Shown in pieces: positions 30,783 to 41,569 of a stretch of DNA of 64,000 nt. The stretch is taken from contig LRMT01000027.1 of the NCBI GenBank assembly GCA_001725945.1, positions 35,456 to 99,455 on the forward strand, written 5' to 3'. Position 1 is the first letter of the stretch. Each line of letters begins with the position of its first letter. This DNA is from Cupriavidus sp. UYMMa02A (GTDB lineage Bacteria; Pseudomonadota; Gammaproteobacteria; Burkholderiales; Burkholderiaceae). Made by a program: the position numbers and the translations under genes. The notes beneath the pieces were generated by a model, which made no database searches, was not told the origin of the DNA, and saw nothing but the letters and a program-made list of their open reading frames with translations.

Positions 30783-31983
30783 ATGCAAATCTCGTTTGCC
30801 AAGATTCTGCCGATTGCGGCCGCAGTGGCGCTGGTTGCAGCTTGCGGCAAGAAAGAAGAAAAGCCGGCTGAACCGTCGGCATCGGCTCCGGCCGCAATGG
30901 CTCCGGCCGCCGGCGGCGGTGAAGTCGTCGTCAAGATCGGCCACGCGGCTCCGCTGACCGGCGGAATCGCCCACCTTGGCAAGGACAACGAAAACGCGCC
31001 CGCCTTGCGTCGAAGAAGTCAACAAGAAAGGTCTCGAGATCGGTGGCAAGAAGATCAAGCTGGAACTGATCGGCGAAGACGATGCGGGCGATCCCAAGAC
31101 CGGCACCTCCGTGGCGCAGAAGCTGGTCGACGCCAAGGTCGTGGCCGTGGTTGGCCACCTGAACTCGGGCGTGTCGATCCCGGCTTCCAAGATCTACAGC
31201 GATGCCGGCATCGTGCAGATCTCGCCGTCGTCGACCAACCCGGACTACACCAAGCAGGGCTTCAAGACCACCTACCGCGTGGTTGCCACCGACGCCCAGC
31301 AAGGCCCGGCCCTGGCCAACTACGCCGTCAAGAGCCTGCACGCCAAGAGCGTGGCCATCGTCGACGACGCCACTGCCTACGGCAAGGGCCTGGCAGACGA
31401 GTTCGAGAAGACTGCGAAGGCGTCTGGCGTGAACGTGGTGGCGCATGAAGCCACCAACGACAAGGCCACCGACTTCAAGGCCATTCTGACCAAGATCAAG
31501 GGCAAGAAGCCTGACGTCATCATGTACGGCGGCATGGACGCCACCGGCGGCCCGTTCGCCAAGCAGGCCAAGGAACTGGGCATTTCGTCCAAGATCGTTG
31601 GCGGCGACGGCGTTTGTACCGACAAGGTGGCCGAGCTGGCCGGCGACGCGGTGTCGAACATCATCTGCTCCGAGGCAGGCCTGGCCCTGTCGAAGATGGA
31701 GAACGGCGCCGATTTCGAGAAGCGCTACCAGGCTCGCTTCAACACGCCGGTGCAGATCTATGCACCGTTCACCTATGACGCCGTCATGGTCGTCGTGGAC
31801 GCCATGAAGCGCGCCAATTCGACCGAGCCGGCTGCCATCCTGGCCGAAATGCCCAAGACCAACTACAAGGGCGTGATCGGCAACATCGCCTTCGACGAGA
31901 AGGGCGACATGAAGGAAGGCACCATCACGCTGTACGAGTACAAGGACAAGAAGAAGTCCGTCCTCGACGTCGTGAAGATGTAA
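30783..31983 (+). CDS. livK: Branched-chain amino-acid ABC transporter substrate-binding lipoprotein (frameshifts near 30995)
   Basis: This is the periplasmic receptor of a Liv-type importer. The N-terminus is a lipoprotein signal with the lipobox VAAC (Cys21), followed by a low-complexity linker of Ala, Pro and Ser. The type I periplasmic binding fold then shows VVVKIGHAAPLTGG and VAVVGHLNSGVSIPAS. Two G residues appear to be missing between about 30985 and 31015; restoring them gives KDNENGARLAVEEVNKKGL. The protein ends in KKSVLDVVKM at 31983. A terminator follows before livH, so the receptor can be made in excess over the membrane parts. Confidence 0.9.
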
Positions 31984-32005
31984 TTCGGGCTTACCGGCCC
32001 ATCCG

Positions 32006-32042
32006 AACGGCACCGTGAGCATTTTGCGGTGCCGTTCTTTTT
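32006..32042 (+). terminator. Terminator between livK and livH
   Basis: A 10-bp stem (32006-32015 and 32027-32036) with an 11-base loop followed by a run of T. It is likely a partial stop that lowers expression of livHMGF relative to the receptor. Confidence 0.85.
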
Positions 32043-32194
32043 AGCCTCGCCTAATGTAGAAGCATCCTTACCATGGATGGAGCAGGGCAGGCCGCTTACC
32101 AGCAAACCAACCACACCCACATACCCATTTCACACCAGGGTCCCTCCGGCATCCACACCATGCCGCAAGAACCGGGACTGAAGCAGGAGTTTTC

Positions 32195-33130
32195 ATGGAT
32201 ATCTTTATCCAGCAGATCGTGAACGGTCTGGTGCTCGGCAGCATCTATGCGCTGATCGCACTGGGCTACACCATGGTCTACGGCATTCTGGGGATCATCA
32301 ACTTCGCACACGGCGATGTCCTGATGATCGGCGCGCTGACCGCCCTGTCAGCGATACTTGGTCTGCAGAAGTTTGCCCCCGGCTTGCCCGAATGGCTGAC
32401 GCTGGTGATCGCCACGCTGATCGCCATGCCGGTCTGCGCAGTACTTGCCTACACCATAGAACGCGTGGCCTACCGCCCCTTGCGCAATGCGCCACGGCTG
32501 GCCCCGCTGATTACAGCCATCGGCGTCTCCATCATTCTCCAGACGATGGGCATGCTGATCTGGTCGCGCAACCCGCTGACCTTCCCGCAACTGCTGCCCT
32601 CCCAGCCGATCGACATTGGCTCGACCGGCGCCACCATCACCGGCAAGGAAATGGTCATCATCGGCCTGGCCGTGATGGTCATGGCTGGCCTGCTCGCGTT
32701 GGTCAACCGCACCAAGCTGGGCCGCGCGATGCGCGCCACGGCCGAGAACCAGAAGGTGGCGGGCCTGATGGGCGTGAACCCCAACTTCGTCATTTCGGCT
32801 ACGTTCATGATCGGCGCCACGCTGGCGGCGCTGGCCGGCGTGATGATGGCGACCAACTACGGCAACGCCCACTTCTACATGGGCTTCATCCCCGGCCTGA
32901 AGGCGTTCACCGCCGCCGTGCTGGGCGGCATCGGCAACCTGGCGGGCGCGATGGTCGGCGGTATGCTGCTGGGCCTGATCGAGGCACTGGGCGCCGGCTA
33001 TATCGGCGACCTGACCAACGGCGTCTTTGGTTCGAACTACCAGGACGTCTTTGCGTTCATTGTGCTGATTACCGTACTTGTGTTCCGTCCGTCCGGCATC
33101 ATGGGCGAACGCGTGGCCGAACGCGCTTGA
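32195..33130 (+). CDS. livH: Branched-chain amino-acid ABC transporter permease LivH
   Basis: An inner-membrane permease of 311 residues with about eight helices. It begins MDIFIQQIVNGLVLGSIYAL and contains GYTMVYGILGIINFAHGD, the first-helix signature of LivH, and the ATPase-contact EAA-like loop GRAMRATAENQKVAGLMG. It is followed 12 bases later by livM. The frame is intact. Confidence 0.96.
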   Translation: MDIFIQQIVNGLVLGSIYALIALGYTMVYGILGIINFAHGDVLMIGALTALSAILGLQKFAPGLPEWLTLVIATLIAMPVCAVLAYTIERVAYRPLRNAPRLAPLITAIGVSIILQTMGMLIWSRNPLTFPQLLPSQPIDIGSTGATITGKEMVIIGLAVMVMAGLLALVNRTKLGRAMRATAENQKVAGLMGVNPNFVISATFMIGATLAALAGVMMATNYGNAHFYMGFIPGLKAFTAAVLGGIGNLAGAMVGGMLLGLIEALGAGYIGDLTNGVFGSNYQDVFAFIVLITVLVFRPSGIMGERVAERA

Positions 33131-33141
33131 GGAGCGAATCC

Positions 33142-34297
33142 ATGAATACTCCGATTCCATCCACGGCGGCCGTTGCGGCGCTTCCCGCGTTCCGGCCAAG
33201 ACCCTGGCCGCGCTCATGGGCTTTCTGGTCGTTGCCCTGTGCGCGCCGTTCATCGTGCAGACGCTGGGCGGCAACTACTGGGTGCGCGTACTCGACTTCG
33301 CCCTGATCTACATCATGCTGGCGCTGGGCCTGAATATCGTGGTGGGCTTTGCCGGCCTGCTCGATCTCGGCTATATCGCGTTCTACGCCGTCGGCGCCTA
33401 CCTGATGGCCTTGCTGGGCTCGCCCCACCTGTCCAACCAGTTCGAGTGGATCCACCAGCTGTTCCCACACGGGCTGCACCTGAGCATGTGGTTTGTGCTG
33501 CCAATTGCCGTGCTGGTGGCAGCCACGTTCGGCGTGCTGCTCGGCGCGCCGACGCTCAAGCTGCGTGGCGACTACCTCGCCATCGTGACACTGGGCTTTG
33601 GCGAGATCATCCGCATTTTCATGAACAACCTCGACCGCCCGTTGAACATCACCAACGGACCGAAGGGGATCACGGCGGTGGACCCGGTCCATATCTTCGG
33701 CTTCGACTTCTCGAAGTCGCACGAGATCTTCGGCCTCAAGTTCACGCCGGTGTTCATGTACTACTACTTGCTGGTGTTCCTGGTCATCGCAATCGTGTTC
33801 ATCTGCCTGCGGCTGCAGAACTCGCGTATCGGGCGCGCTTTTGTCGCCATCCGCGAGGATGAGATCGCTGCCAAGGCAATGGGCATCAACACCCGCAACA
33901 TCAAGCTGCTGGCCTTTGCCATGGGGGCCTCGTTTGGCGGCGCCTCCGGTGCCGTGTTTGGCGCTTTCCAGGCTTTGTTTCGCCTGAGTCGTTCGTGCTG
34001 TGGGAGTCCATCTATGTGCTGGCCATCGTGGTGCTAGGCGGCATGGGACACATCCCTGGCGTGATCCTCGGCGGCATCCTGCTGGTCGGTTTCCAGGAAT
34101 TGCTGCGCGTAGTGGCCGAGCCGATGCAGACCGGCCTGTTCGGCCACGTGGTGGTGGATGCCGAAGTGCTGCGCCAGCTGCTGTTCGGCCTGGCCCTGGT
34201 GGGCGTCATGCTGTATCGCCCGGCGGGCATCTGGCCGTCGCCGCGCAAGGAAGACCGTCCGGTGGTGCGCCGGCCGGGCAGCGTGGGCCGTTTCTGA
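33142..34297 (+). CDS. livM: Branched-chain amino-acid ABC transporter permease LivM (two frameshifts)
   Basis: The second permease of the importer, with eight to ten helices. Landmarks are FALIYIMLALGLNIVVGFAG, LGYIAFYAVGAY and the coupling loop IGRAFVAIREDEIAAKAMGI. The start is the ATG at 33142 after GGAG. One base is missing near 33190 and one near 33985 (restoring FQGFVSPESFVLWESIYVLA), and the frame then runs to 34297. Repaired length is about 385 residues. Confidence 0.93.
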
Positions 34298-34310
34298 TCA
34301 GGGGGATAAC

Positions 34311-35087
34311 ATGAGCAACAACGATTTCCTCCTGTCGGTACAGGGGGTCAACAAGCGATTCGGCGGCCTGCAGGCGCTGTCCGAGGTGGGCCTGCAGATC
34401 AATCCGGGCGAGATCTATGGCCTGATCGGTCCGAACGGCGCCGGCAAGACCACATTCTTTAACGTGATCACGGGCCTGTATACGCCCGATTCCGGTGAGT
34501 TCGTGCTGGGCGGCAAGCCCTACCAGCCAACTGCCGTGCACGAAGTGGCCAAGGCCGGCATTGCCCGTACCTTCCAAAACATCCGGTTGTTCGGCGACAT
34601 GACCGCGCTCGAGAACGTGATGGTGGGCCGGCACGTCCGGACCAAGGCGGGGCTGTTCGGTGCGGTGTTCCGGCCGCCTTCGGTGCGCCGGGAAGAAGAG
34701 GAGGTAGAGGACCGCGCGCATGAACTGCTCGATTATGTGGGGATTGGCAAGTACGCCAACTTCACCTCGCGCAACCTTTCCTACGGCCACCAGCGCCGGC
34801 TGGAAATTGCCCGCGCGCTGGCGACCGATCCCAAGCTTCTGGCGCTGGATGAGCCCGCCGCCGGCATGAACGCGACCGAGAAGGTGGAACTGCGCGGCCT
34901 GCTCGACAAGATCCGCAACGACGGCAGGACCATCCTGCTGATCGAGCACGACGTGAAGCTGGTGATGGGCCTGTGCAACCGCATGACGGTGCTGGACTAC
35001 GGCAAGGTGATTGCCCAGGGCTTGCCGCACGAAGTGCAGAGCAACCCAGCGGTGATCGAGGCTTACCTCGGTGCATCGGCGCACTGA
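34311..35087 (+). CDS. livG: Branched-chain amino-acid ABC transporter ATP-binding protein LivG
   Basis: An ABC ATPase of 258 residues. Walker A is GPNGAGKTT, the signature LSYGHQRRLEIARAL, Walker B LLALDEPAAGMN and the switch His in LIEHDVK. The insertion after RTFQNIRLF is typical of LivG. The start at 34311 lies 13 bases after livM and has GGGG upstream. The frame is intact. Confidence 0.96.
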   Translation: MSNNDFLLSVQGVNKRFGGLQALSEVGLQINPGEIYGLIGPNGAGKTTFFNVITGLYTPDSGEFVLGGKPYQPTAVHEVAKAGIARTFQNIRLFGDMTALENVMVGRHVRTKAGLFGAVFRPPSVRREEEEVEDRAHELLDYVGIGKYANFTSRNLSYGHQRRLEIARALATDPKLLALDEPAAGMNATEKVELRGLLDKIRNDGRTILLIEHDVKLVMGLCNRMTVLDYGKVIAQGLPHEVQSNPAVIEAYLGASAH

Positions 35088-35104
35088 TGGCGGGAGCGGA
35101 AGCA

Positions 35105-35836
35105 ATGACACAGCCAGCAATGAAACAGACAGTACTGAAGATCTCCGGCCTGAAGGTCGCGTACGGCGGTATCCAGGCCGTCAAGGGTATCGACCTCGAT
35201 ATCAAGGATGGCGAGCTGGTCACGCTGATCGGCGCCAACGGCGCCGGCAAGACCACCACCATGAAGGCCATCACCGGCCTGCAGGGCTGGGCCGGCGGCG
35301 ACGTGGAGTACATGGGCAAGTCGACCAAGGGCGTGCCCAGCTATGCGCTGCTCAAGCAGGGCCTGGCGATGGTGCCGGAAGGCCGCGGCGTGTTCGCGCG
35401 CATGACCATCACCGAGAACCTGCAGATGGGCGCCTACACGCGCAACGACGAGGCCGGTATCAAGGCCGACGTCGACCGCATGTTCGGCATCTTCCCGCGC
35501 CTGAAGGAACGGGCCAACCAGCTGGCGGGCACCATGTCCGGCGGCGAGCAGCAGATGCTGGCGATGGCGCGCGCGCTGATGAGCCAGCCCAAGGTGCTGC
35601 TGCTGGATGAGCCCTCGATGGGCCTGTCGCCGATCATGGTCGAGAAGATCTTCGAGGTCGTGCGCGACATCTCCTCGCAGGGCGTGACCGTGCTGCTGGT
35701 CGAGCAGAACGCGCGCCTGGCATTGCAGGCCGCGCACCGCGGCTATGTGATGGAGTCGGGCCTGATCACGATGAGCGGCGAAGCGAAGCAGATGCTGGAC
35801 GATCCGAAGGTGCGTGCGGCCTATCTGGGCGAGTAA
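35105..35836 (+). CDS. livF: Branched-chain amino-acid ABC transporter ATP-binding protein LivF
   Basis: The second ABC ATPase, about 243 residues. Walker A is GANGAGKTTT, the signature MSGGEQQMLAMARAL, Walker B LLLDEPSMGLSP and the His loop is replaced by VEQNAR, as in all LivF. I start at 35105 (MTQPAMKQTVLK); an in-frame ATG at 35087 overlaps the livG stop. A terminator closes the operon. Confidence 0.95.
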   Translation: MTQPAMKQTVLKISGLKVAYGGIQAVKGIDLDIKDGELVTLIGANGAGKTTTMKAITGLQGWAGGDVEYMGKSTKGVPSYALLKQGLAMVPEGRGVFARMTITENLQMGAYTRNDEAGIKADVDRMFGIFPRLKERANQLAGTMSGGEQQMLAMARALMSQPKVLLLDEPSMGLSPIMVEKIFEVVRDISSQGVTVLLVEQNARLALQAAHRGYVMESGLITMSGEAKQMLDDPKVRAAYLGE

Positions 35837-35921
35837 GCTGGTCGCCCGTAACGAAACTCTGGCTTGGCTGGCCCTGCCGGATGCACAAATGTATTGGTAG
35901 GCGGGTCGTCAGTGCCTAGAA

Positions 35922-35956
35922 TTCCCTGTGAGCCTTGGCTCACAGGGATTTTTTTT
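35922..35956 (+). terminator. Rho-independent terminator ending the liv operon
   Basis: A perfect 12-bp stem (35923-35934 and 35937-35948) with a very small loop followed by eight T residues. Confidence 0.92.
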
Positions 35957-36003
35957 GCCGGAATTTCGCAAGAAGACCCTTCTCGACAAAAACGCTAGAG
36001 GAG

Positions 36004-36365
36004 ATGGAAATGATCGTGCGTAAATTGCCTGCAGTATGCTTGGCAGCCGTGATGGCGCTGGCCTGTACGGCGGCGAGTGCCCAGCAGGCGAGTGCCCCGG
36101 GAGCAGACTCCAGTCAGATTCCGGCAGCACCACCGACCACCGCCGAAGCCAAGGCGTTATTTCCGAGCGCTTCAAGGCGGCCGATGCCAACCACGACGGC
36201 AAGCTGTCCCGTGACGAAGCGAAAGCGGGGATGCCACAGGTCTACAAGAACTTCAGCAAGATCGATTCGCTGAAGCGGGGTTACGTCACCGAACGCCAGA
36301 TCGGCGCGTACTGGGAAGCGAAGACCAAGGAGCAGATGCAGAAGGAAAATCCCATCTGGAACTGA
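36004..36365 (+). CDS. Small secreted EF-hand domain protein (frameshift near 36158)
   Basis: A short exported protein with a signal peptide (RKLPAVCLAAVMALACTAAS then AQQA, cleavage near residue 26). A Ser/Pro/Ala-rich stretch follows, then one EF-hand loop with DANHDGKLSRDE, the calcium ligands at positions 1, 3, 5 and 12, and a second degenerate one (KIDSLKRGYVTERQ). One G is missing near 36158, so the EF-hand half lies in the next frame. Repaired length is about 120 residues. The role is unknown; such proteins are common in Burkholderiaceae. Confidence 0.75.
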
Positions 36366-36493
36366 TCGTTCGCTGGCGCGGTGACATGCCCGTAGCCGCC
36401 TGATGTGGAATCGCGGGACGAGGCGCTCCGCGCCTCGCCCCGCCTCCCTGATGCAAGGGAGAGGGGCCGTTCAAGGCGTGTTTGCTCAGGCGA

Positions 36494-37681
36494 TCAGGCC
36501 AGCTTCTTCAGCAGCGTGCGCAGCATCCCGATCATCTGGTCGATTTCTTCGCGCGTCACGTTCAGTGCCGGCATGAAGCGCAGCAGGTTGGCGCGCGGGG
36601 CGTTCAGCAGCAGGCCTTCCGGGTCCATGTCGCGCGCTTCCTCGACCAGTTGCGGACCGATGTCCTTGCCGAGCTGCAGTGCGCGCAGCAGGCCTTCCCC
36701 GCGCTCGCCGGCCAGGCCGAATTCGCTGCTCAGGGCCAGCAGCTGTTCCTTCAGGTACTCGCCCTTGGCCTTCACATCGTCCAGGAAGCCCGGTGCGGTC
36801 AGCTGCTCGATCACGGCGCTGCCCACTGCGGTCATCAGCGGGTTGCCGTTGTAGGTGCCGCCTTGGTCGCCGGCCTCGAAGCTGGCCACTTCGGCCTTGC
36901 ACAGCAGCGCCGACAGCGGCACGCCGCCACCGATGCCCTTGCCCAGCGTCATGATGTCCGGCTCCACGCCCGACAGCTCGTAAGCGAACAGCGTGCCGCA
37001 GCGGCCGCAACCTGTCTGTACCTCATCTACGATCAGCAGCAGCTTGTGCTTGTCGGCCAGCGCGCGCAGGCCCTGCATGAACTCGCGCGTGGCGGGGATC
37101 ACGCCGCCTTCGCCCTGCACCGGCTCCAGCATGATGCCGACGGTCTTGTCGGTGATCAGCTTCTCCACCGAAGCCAGGTCGTTCAGCTCGGCCTTCGGGA
37201 AGCCCGATACCTGCGGCGCGAAGATGGTGTCCCAGCCGGCCTTGCCCGACGCGCTCATGGTGGCGAGCGTGCGGCCATGGAAGCTGTGGTCCATGGTAAT
37301 GATCTCGAAGGCGCCGTTCTTGTGCTTGCGGCCCCATTTGCGCGCGAGCTTGATCGCGCCTTCGTTGGCCTCGGCACCGCTGTTGGCGAAGAAGACCTTG
37401 TCGAAGCAGCTGTTGTCGGTGAGCTGCTTGGCCAGCTTGATCATCGGCGCGTTGTAGAACGCGGGGCTCGGGTTGATCAGCTTGCCGGCCTGCGCGATCA
37501 CGGCGTCGGCCATGCCCTGGTTGGAGTGGCCGAGGCAGTTCACTGCCCAGCCTTGCACGAAGTCCAGGTATCGCTTGCCGTTGTGGTCCGTCAGCCACGA
37601 GCCCTTGCCCTCGGTGAACACGAGTTCGGGCCGGTTGGTGATGTACATCAGGGATTGAACGGGATAATCAGCAAATGCCAT
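36494..37681 (-). CDS. argD: Acetylornithine aminotransferase
   Basis: A PLP-dependent class III aminotransferase of arginine synthesis (also able to act on succinyl-diaminopimelate). The 395-residue product has [39 protein letters not shown] and the active-site lysine in [15 protein letters not shown], with [12 protein letters not shown] before it. I start at 37681 ([18 protein letters not shown]), because the upstream extension is not conserved. The frame is intact. Other omega-amino acid substrates cannot be excluded. Confidence 0.88.
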   Translation of the reverse strand: MAFADYPVQSLMYITNRPELVFTEGKGSWLTDHNGKRYLDFVQGWAVNCLGHSNQGMADAVIAQAGKLINPSPAFYNAPMIKLAKQLTDNSCFDKVFFANSGAEANEGAIKLARKWGRKHKNGAFEIITMDHSFHGRTLATMSASGKAGWDTIFAPQVSGFPKAELNDLASVEKLITDKTVGIMLEPVQGEGGVIPATREFMQGLRALADKHKLLLIVDEVQTGCGRCGTLFAYELSGVEPDIMTLGKGIGGGVPLSALLCKAEVASFEAGDQGGTYNGNPLMTAVGSAVIEQLTAPGFLDDVKAKGEYLKEQLLALSSEFGLAGERGEGLLRALQLGKDIGPQLVEEARDMDPEGLLLNAPRANLLRFMPALNVTREEIDQMIGMLRTLLKKLA

Positions 37682-37734
37682 GGCGGACTCCAGGGGTCGG
37701 CTTTGAATGATGGACGGAGGGGCGGAAGAACCGG

Positions 37735-37770
37735 AACAAAAACAAAAAGCCACGGGGGTTGCCCGTGGCT
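37735..37770 (-). terminator. Terminator between the reductase gene and argD
   Basis: A 9-bp stem (37748-37756 and 37762-37770) with a 5-base loop. On the minus strand it runs into T-rich sequence, so it ends the transcript coming from 39042 before argD begins. Confidence 0.82.
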
Positions 37771-37977
37771 CGTTGACATGAACAGACGCAGTCGACGGTC
37801 AGCCGCGCGGCACCCCAGCGGGGAGCGACGTACGGAAGCTGCGGCGTCGGTTGAAGGTCATGTGCATGCGGGCAAATATAAGGCGCATGCGCCCGGGTGT
37901 CAAAACCAATTTTGGCAGGGCCGGGCATTGTTGCGCTCAGGGGACGGCTTCGGGAGCGGCTGGCGGAGGCGCGTGCC

Positions 37978-39042
37978 TCAGGCCGCCGGTGCCGAGCCGG
38001 CCGGGTGCATGTCGGCCTCGGACGTGAACGAGTCGGCGAAGAACGCGTCCTCGTGCAGCTTGCACTGGCGCGTGAAATCGCCACGGGCGGCATTGATCAT
38101 CACCGGGGCGCCGCAGGCATAGACCTCGTGGCCCGACAGGTCCGGGTGGTCAGCGATCACGGCCTGGTGGACGAAGCCGGTGCGACCGCTCCAGTTATCT
38201 TCCGGCAGCGCGTCGGAAATAACCGGCACGTACTTGAAGTTCGGCAGGTCGCGCGCCCACTGTTCGCACAGGGCGTGCATGTACAGGTCCTTCGGTCGGC
38301 GGCCGCCCCAGTACAGCGTCATCGGGCGCGTGATGCCGGTGTAGGCGGCGTGTTCGACGATGGCCTTGATCGGCGCGAAGCCCGTGCCCGAGGCCAGCAG
38401 GATCATCGGCGCGGTCGATTCCTCGCGCAGGAAGAAGCTGCCGAGCGGGCCTTCGAAGCGCAGGATGTCGCGTTCCTTCATGGCCGGCGCGCCTTCCTTG
38501 GCGCCGAACACGTAGTCGGTGAACGCGCCGCCCGGCATGTGGCGGATATGCAGTTCGATCGGGCCTTCCTCATGCGGCGGCGTGGCGATCGAGTAGCTGC
38601 GGCGCTTGCCGTCGCGCAGCAGGAATTCCACATACTGGCCGGCCAGGTACTGCATGCGCTCGGTGGCGGGCAGCTGCAGCTTGATGGCGATCACATCGTC
38701 GGCCAGGCGTTCCAGCGAGGCGACGCGGCACGGCACCTTCTTGATGGGGATGTCGCCCGCGCCGTGGACTTCGCGGCATTCGATGGTGATATCCGAGCTG
38801 GCGTTGGCGCAGCAGAACAGCGCGCGGCCTTCGGTCTTTTCTTGCGCGGTCAGTGCCGCCGGGGCGTGGTCGCCCTGGACGATCGTGCCTTCCAGCACAC
38901 GGCCCTTGCAGGAACCACATGCACCGTTCTTGCAGCCGTAGGGCAGGCCGATGCTGTGGCGCAGGGCCGCGCCGAGAATGGTTTCATCGGTAGCCACTTC
39001 GAACTTGTGGCCGCTGGGCATGACGGTTACTTGATAAGCCAT
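37978..39042 (-). CDS. CDP-6-deoxy-delta-3,4-glucoseen reductase-like ferredoxin-NAD(P)H oxidoreductase
   Basis: A 354-residue iron-sulphur flavoprotein. A plant-type 2Fe-2S domain is first (PYGCKNGACGSCKGRVLEG, with the fourth cysteine in ALFCCANA). The FAD domain (RSYSIATPP) and the NAD(P) domain (LLASGTGFAPIKAIVE, and VYACGAPVMI at the end) follow. Betaproteobacterial members carry the CDP-glucoseen reductase name, but most are general electron-transfer partners of an oxygenase. The start at 39042 lies 9 bases from the divergent SDR start. The frame is intact. Confidence 0.88.
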   Translation of the reverse strand: MAYQVTVMPSGHKFEVATDETILGAALRHSIGLPYGCKNGACGSCKGRVLEGTIVQGDHAPAALTAQEKTEGRALFCCANASSDITIECREVHGAGDIPIKKVPCRVASLERLADDVIAIKLQLPATERMQYLAGQYVEFLLRDGKRRSYSIATPPHEEGPIELHIRHMPGGAFTDYVFGAKEGAPAMKERDILRFEGPLGSFFLREESTAPMILLASGTGFAPIKAIVEHAAYTGITRPMTLYWGGRRPKDLYMHALCEQWARDLPNFKYVPVISDALPEDNWSGRTGFVHQAVIADHPDLSGHEVYACGAPVMINAARGDFTRQCKLHEDAFFADSFTSEADMHPAGSAPAA

Positions 39043-39051
39043 AATCGATCT

Positions 39052-39245
39052 ATGAGCCAAATTCTTCCGAAGTTGCAGCCATCGCGCCATCCGGGCCCCG
39101 CTGTTCGCCTGGGCCGCCCGCGCCTGCTGATCGTGGGGTGCGGGGATGTCGGGACGCGCTGCCTGCGAATCCTGTCGGCGCGCATGCGTGTGTTTGCCGT
39201 GACGTCGCAGCCGGCGCGCCGGGCCGAGCTGCGTGCCGCCGGCGC
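39052..39245 (+). pseudogene. SDR/NAD-dependent epimerase gene, N-terminal fragment only
   Basis: The first 60-odd codons encode the start of an SDR-type epimerase, with the NAD-binding motif LLIVGCGDVGTRCLRIL and then FAVTSQPARRAELRAAGA. After about 39245 the similarity stops and the sequence becomes that of an acyl-CoA dehydrogenase in another frame. The rest of the SDR gene is missing. This is a breakpoint: either a deletion or rearrangement, or an assembly misjoin. Confidence 0.75.
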
Positions 39246-40384
39246 CGTCGTTCGTCAAGGCGAACCTGCCCGCCCGATATCCGGCGCAAGGTCGAACTCG
39301 GCCTGCGCCTGGAGCATGCCGACTACGTGACGTGGTTCCGCATCCTCGAAGCGCGCGGCTGGCTGACGCCGGGCTGGCCTGTCGAACATGGCGGCCCGGG
39401 CTGGAACCACGTGCAGCGCTATATCTTCGACGAGGAAACTATGCTCGGCGGCGCGCCGCGCATCATCGCGAGCGGCATCCAGATGCTGGGGCCGGTGCTG
39501 ATCGCGTTCGGCACGTCCGAGCAGAAGGCGAAGTACCTGCCCGACATCCGCCAGAGCAATACGTGGTGGGCGCAGGGCTTCTCCGAGCCGGGCGCGGCTC
39601 GGACCTCGCGGCGGTGCGGACCACTGCGGTGCTTGAACCCGATGGCAAGCACTTCGTCGTCAATGGCCACAAAGTGTGGACCTCGTATGCGCACTGGTGC
39701 TCGATGATGTTCGCGTTGGTGCGCACCGACCCGAACGCGGCGAAGCCGCAGGAGGGCATCTCGTTCCTGCTGATCGACATGAACACGCCGGGCGTGCAGG
39801 TCCGTCCCATCCGCATGCTGGAAGGCGGCACCGACCTGAACGAGTGCTATCTCGACAACGTGCGGGTGCCGGTGGAGAACCTGGTCGGCGAGCTGCACAA
39901 GGGCTGGTCCTACGGCAAGTATCTGCTGGGCCATGAGCGCACGGGCATCGCGGGCATCGGCTCGTGCATGCAGCAATTGCAACGCGCCCGCGCGCTGGCG
40001 GCCAGCGAAGGGCTGGACGGCGATCCGGTGCTGCAGTCGCGCCTGGCGCAGTTCGAGATCGAGCTGCTGGCGCTGGAATTCACCGCACTGCGCCTGCTCA
40101 GCGCCAACCAGCAGAGCCGCGTGCCGGCCGTGGAAGCATCGATGCTCAAAGTACGCGGCACCGAGCTGCGCCAGGCCATCTACGAACTGCTGGTGGAAGT
40201 GGCGGGACCGCATGCGGTGCCATTCGAAGAAGCGGCGCTGCGCGGCGAGGTGGACGACCCCGCCAGCCCGCTCGAACTGTCGGCGCTGGCGGCCAACTAC
40301 CTCGACGCGCGCAAGTTGTCGATCTACGGCGGCGTCAACGAAGTGCAGCGCAATTTGATCAGCAAGGCCTTCCTCGCGGCCTGA
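39246..40384 (+). CDS. Acyl-CoA dehydrogenase, lacking its first residues (two frameshifts)
   Basis: An FAD-dependent acyl-CoA dehydrogenase. The sequence starts abruptly at FVKANLPADIRRKVE, about 20 residues into the normal protein; the true start has been lost at the junction with the SDR fragment. Flavin and substrate regions are WWAQGFSEPGAGSDLA, VNGHKVWTSYAHW and YGGVNEVQRNLISKAFL. An extra C near 39265 and a missing base near 39598 move the frame out and back. It is followed 15 bases later by a second, smaller dehydrogenase, the arrangement of heteromeric enzymes. Confidence 0.82.
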
Positions 40385-40399
40385 CACCGTACCGAGACC

Positions 40400-41523
40400 A
40401 TGGATTTCTCCCTCAACGACGAACATATTGCGCTGCGCGATGCGGTGCGCCGCTTCTGCGACGGCGAGTACCCCGCGCATCGCCGCGGCGATGCCGAGAC
40501 CAACGGCGAGGCCAGCACGCGCTGGGCCGCCATGGCCGACCTTGGGCTGCTAGGCCTGCCGCTTGCGGCGGATGTGGGCGGCAGCGAGCAAGGCCCGACC
40601 GAAATGATGCTGGTAGCCCAGGAACTGGGCCGCGCGCTTGGTGGCGGTGCTTGGCTGTCGAGCGTCGTGCTGGCTGGGCAACTGCTCGATCAGGCCGGCA
40701 CGCCCGCGCAACGGCAGCGGTGGCTGCCGGCATTGGCAGCGGGGCAGGCGCGGCTGGCTCTCGCCATCCACGAGGCCGATGCCCGCTATGACCTGTCACG
40801 CGTCAGCACGCTGGCGCGCGCGCGTTGGCGACGGCTGGATGCTCGACGGCGCCAAGACGCTGGTGCTCGATGGCGCGCAGGCCGATGCCTTTATCGTGGC
40901 CGCGCGCACCGCCGGCGAAACCACCGACGAGCAAGGCGTGACGCTGTTCGTGATTCCGGCCGGGGCGCCCGGGCTGTCCGTGCGCGAATTCGGCACGCTT
41001 GACGGCCGCAGCGCGGCGCACCTCACGCTGCGCGCAGTCAGCGCAGGTGCAGACGCGGTGCTGGGCCAGCCAGGCGCCGCACTGCCCGCGATCGTCGCGC
41101 GCCGACGCGCAACGCCGCGTTGTGCGCGGAAGCCGTGGGCGCGCTGGAAGCACTGCTGGACCTGACCACGGAGCAGTTGAAGACGCGCAAGCAGTTCGGC
41201 ACGCCGCTCGCGAAATTCCAGGTATTGCAGCACCGCGTGGCGGACATGCTGATCGCGCTCGAGCAGTGCAAGTCGATGGCCTGCGTGGCCGCCATGGCGG
41301 TGGCCGATGGCGACCCCGTGCAGCGTCGGCGGCTGGTGTCCGCGGCGAAGGTGATGATCGGGCAGGCTGGCCGGCAGGTCGGGCAGTGGGCGATCCAGAT
41401 GCACGGCGCCATGGGCATGACGGACGAGTGCCGCGTGGGTCATTACGCCAAGCGCCTGATGGTCATCAACCAGCTGTTCGGCGACGCCGGGCATCACCTG
41501 GCTTGTTTGCCCGGCAGGCCTGA
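40400..41523 (+). CDS. Acyl-CoA dehydrogenase, second subunit of a pair (three frameshifts)
   Basis: This dehydrogenase starts MDFSLNDEHIALRDAVRRFC and carries the RKQFGTPLAKFQVLQHRVADM and MHGAMGMTDECRVGHYAKRL segments of the family. It lacks several of the consensus active-site residues of the first gene and is more divergent, as seen in ACAD pairs where one subunit keeps the FAD site. Frame breaks lie near 40822, 41105 and 41500; after the last, the sequence ends in LFARQA at 41523. It is coupled to the gene before it. Confidence 0.8.
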
Positions 41524-41569
41524 CCGACGGTCAGCCGGATCACACAAGAAATACACAGGAGACAAAGAC

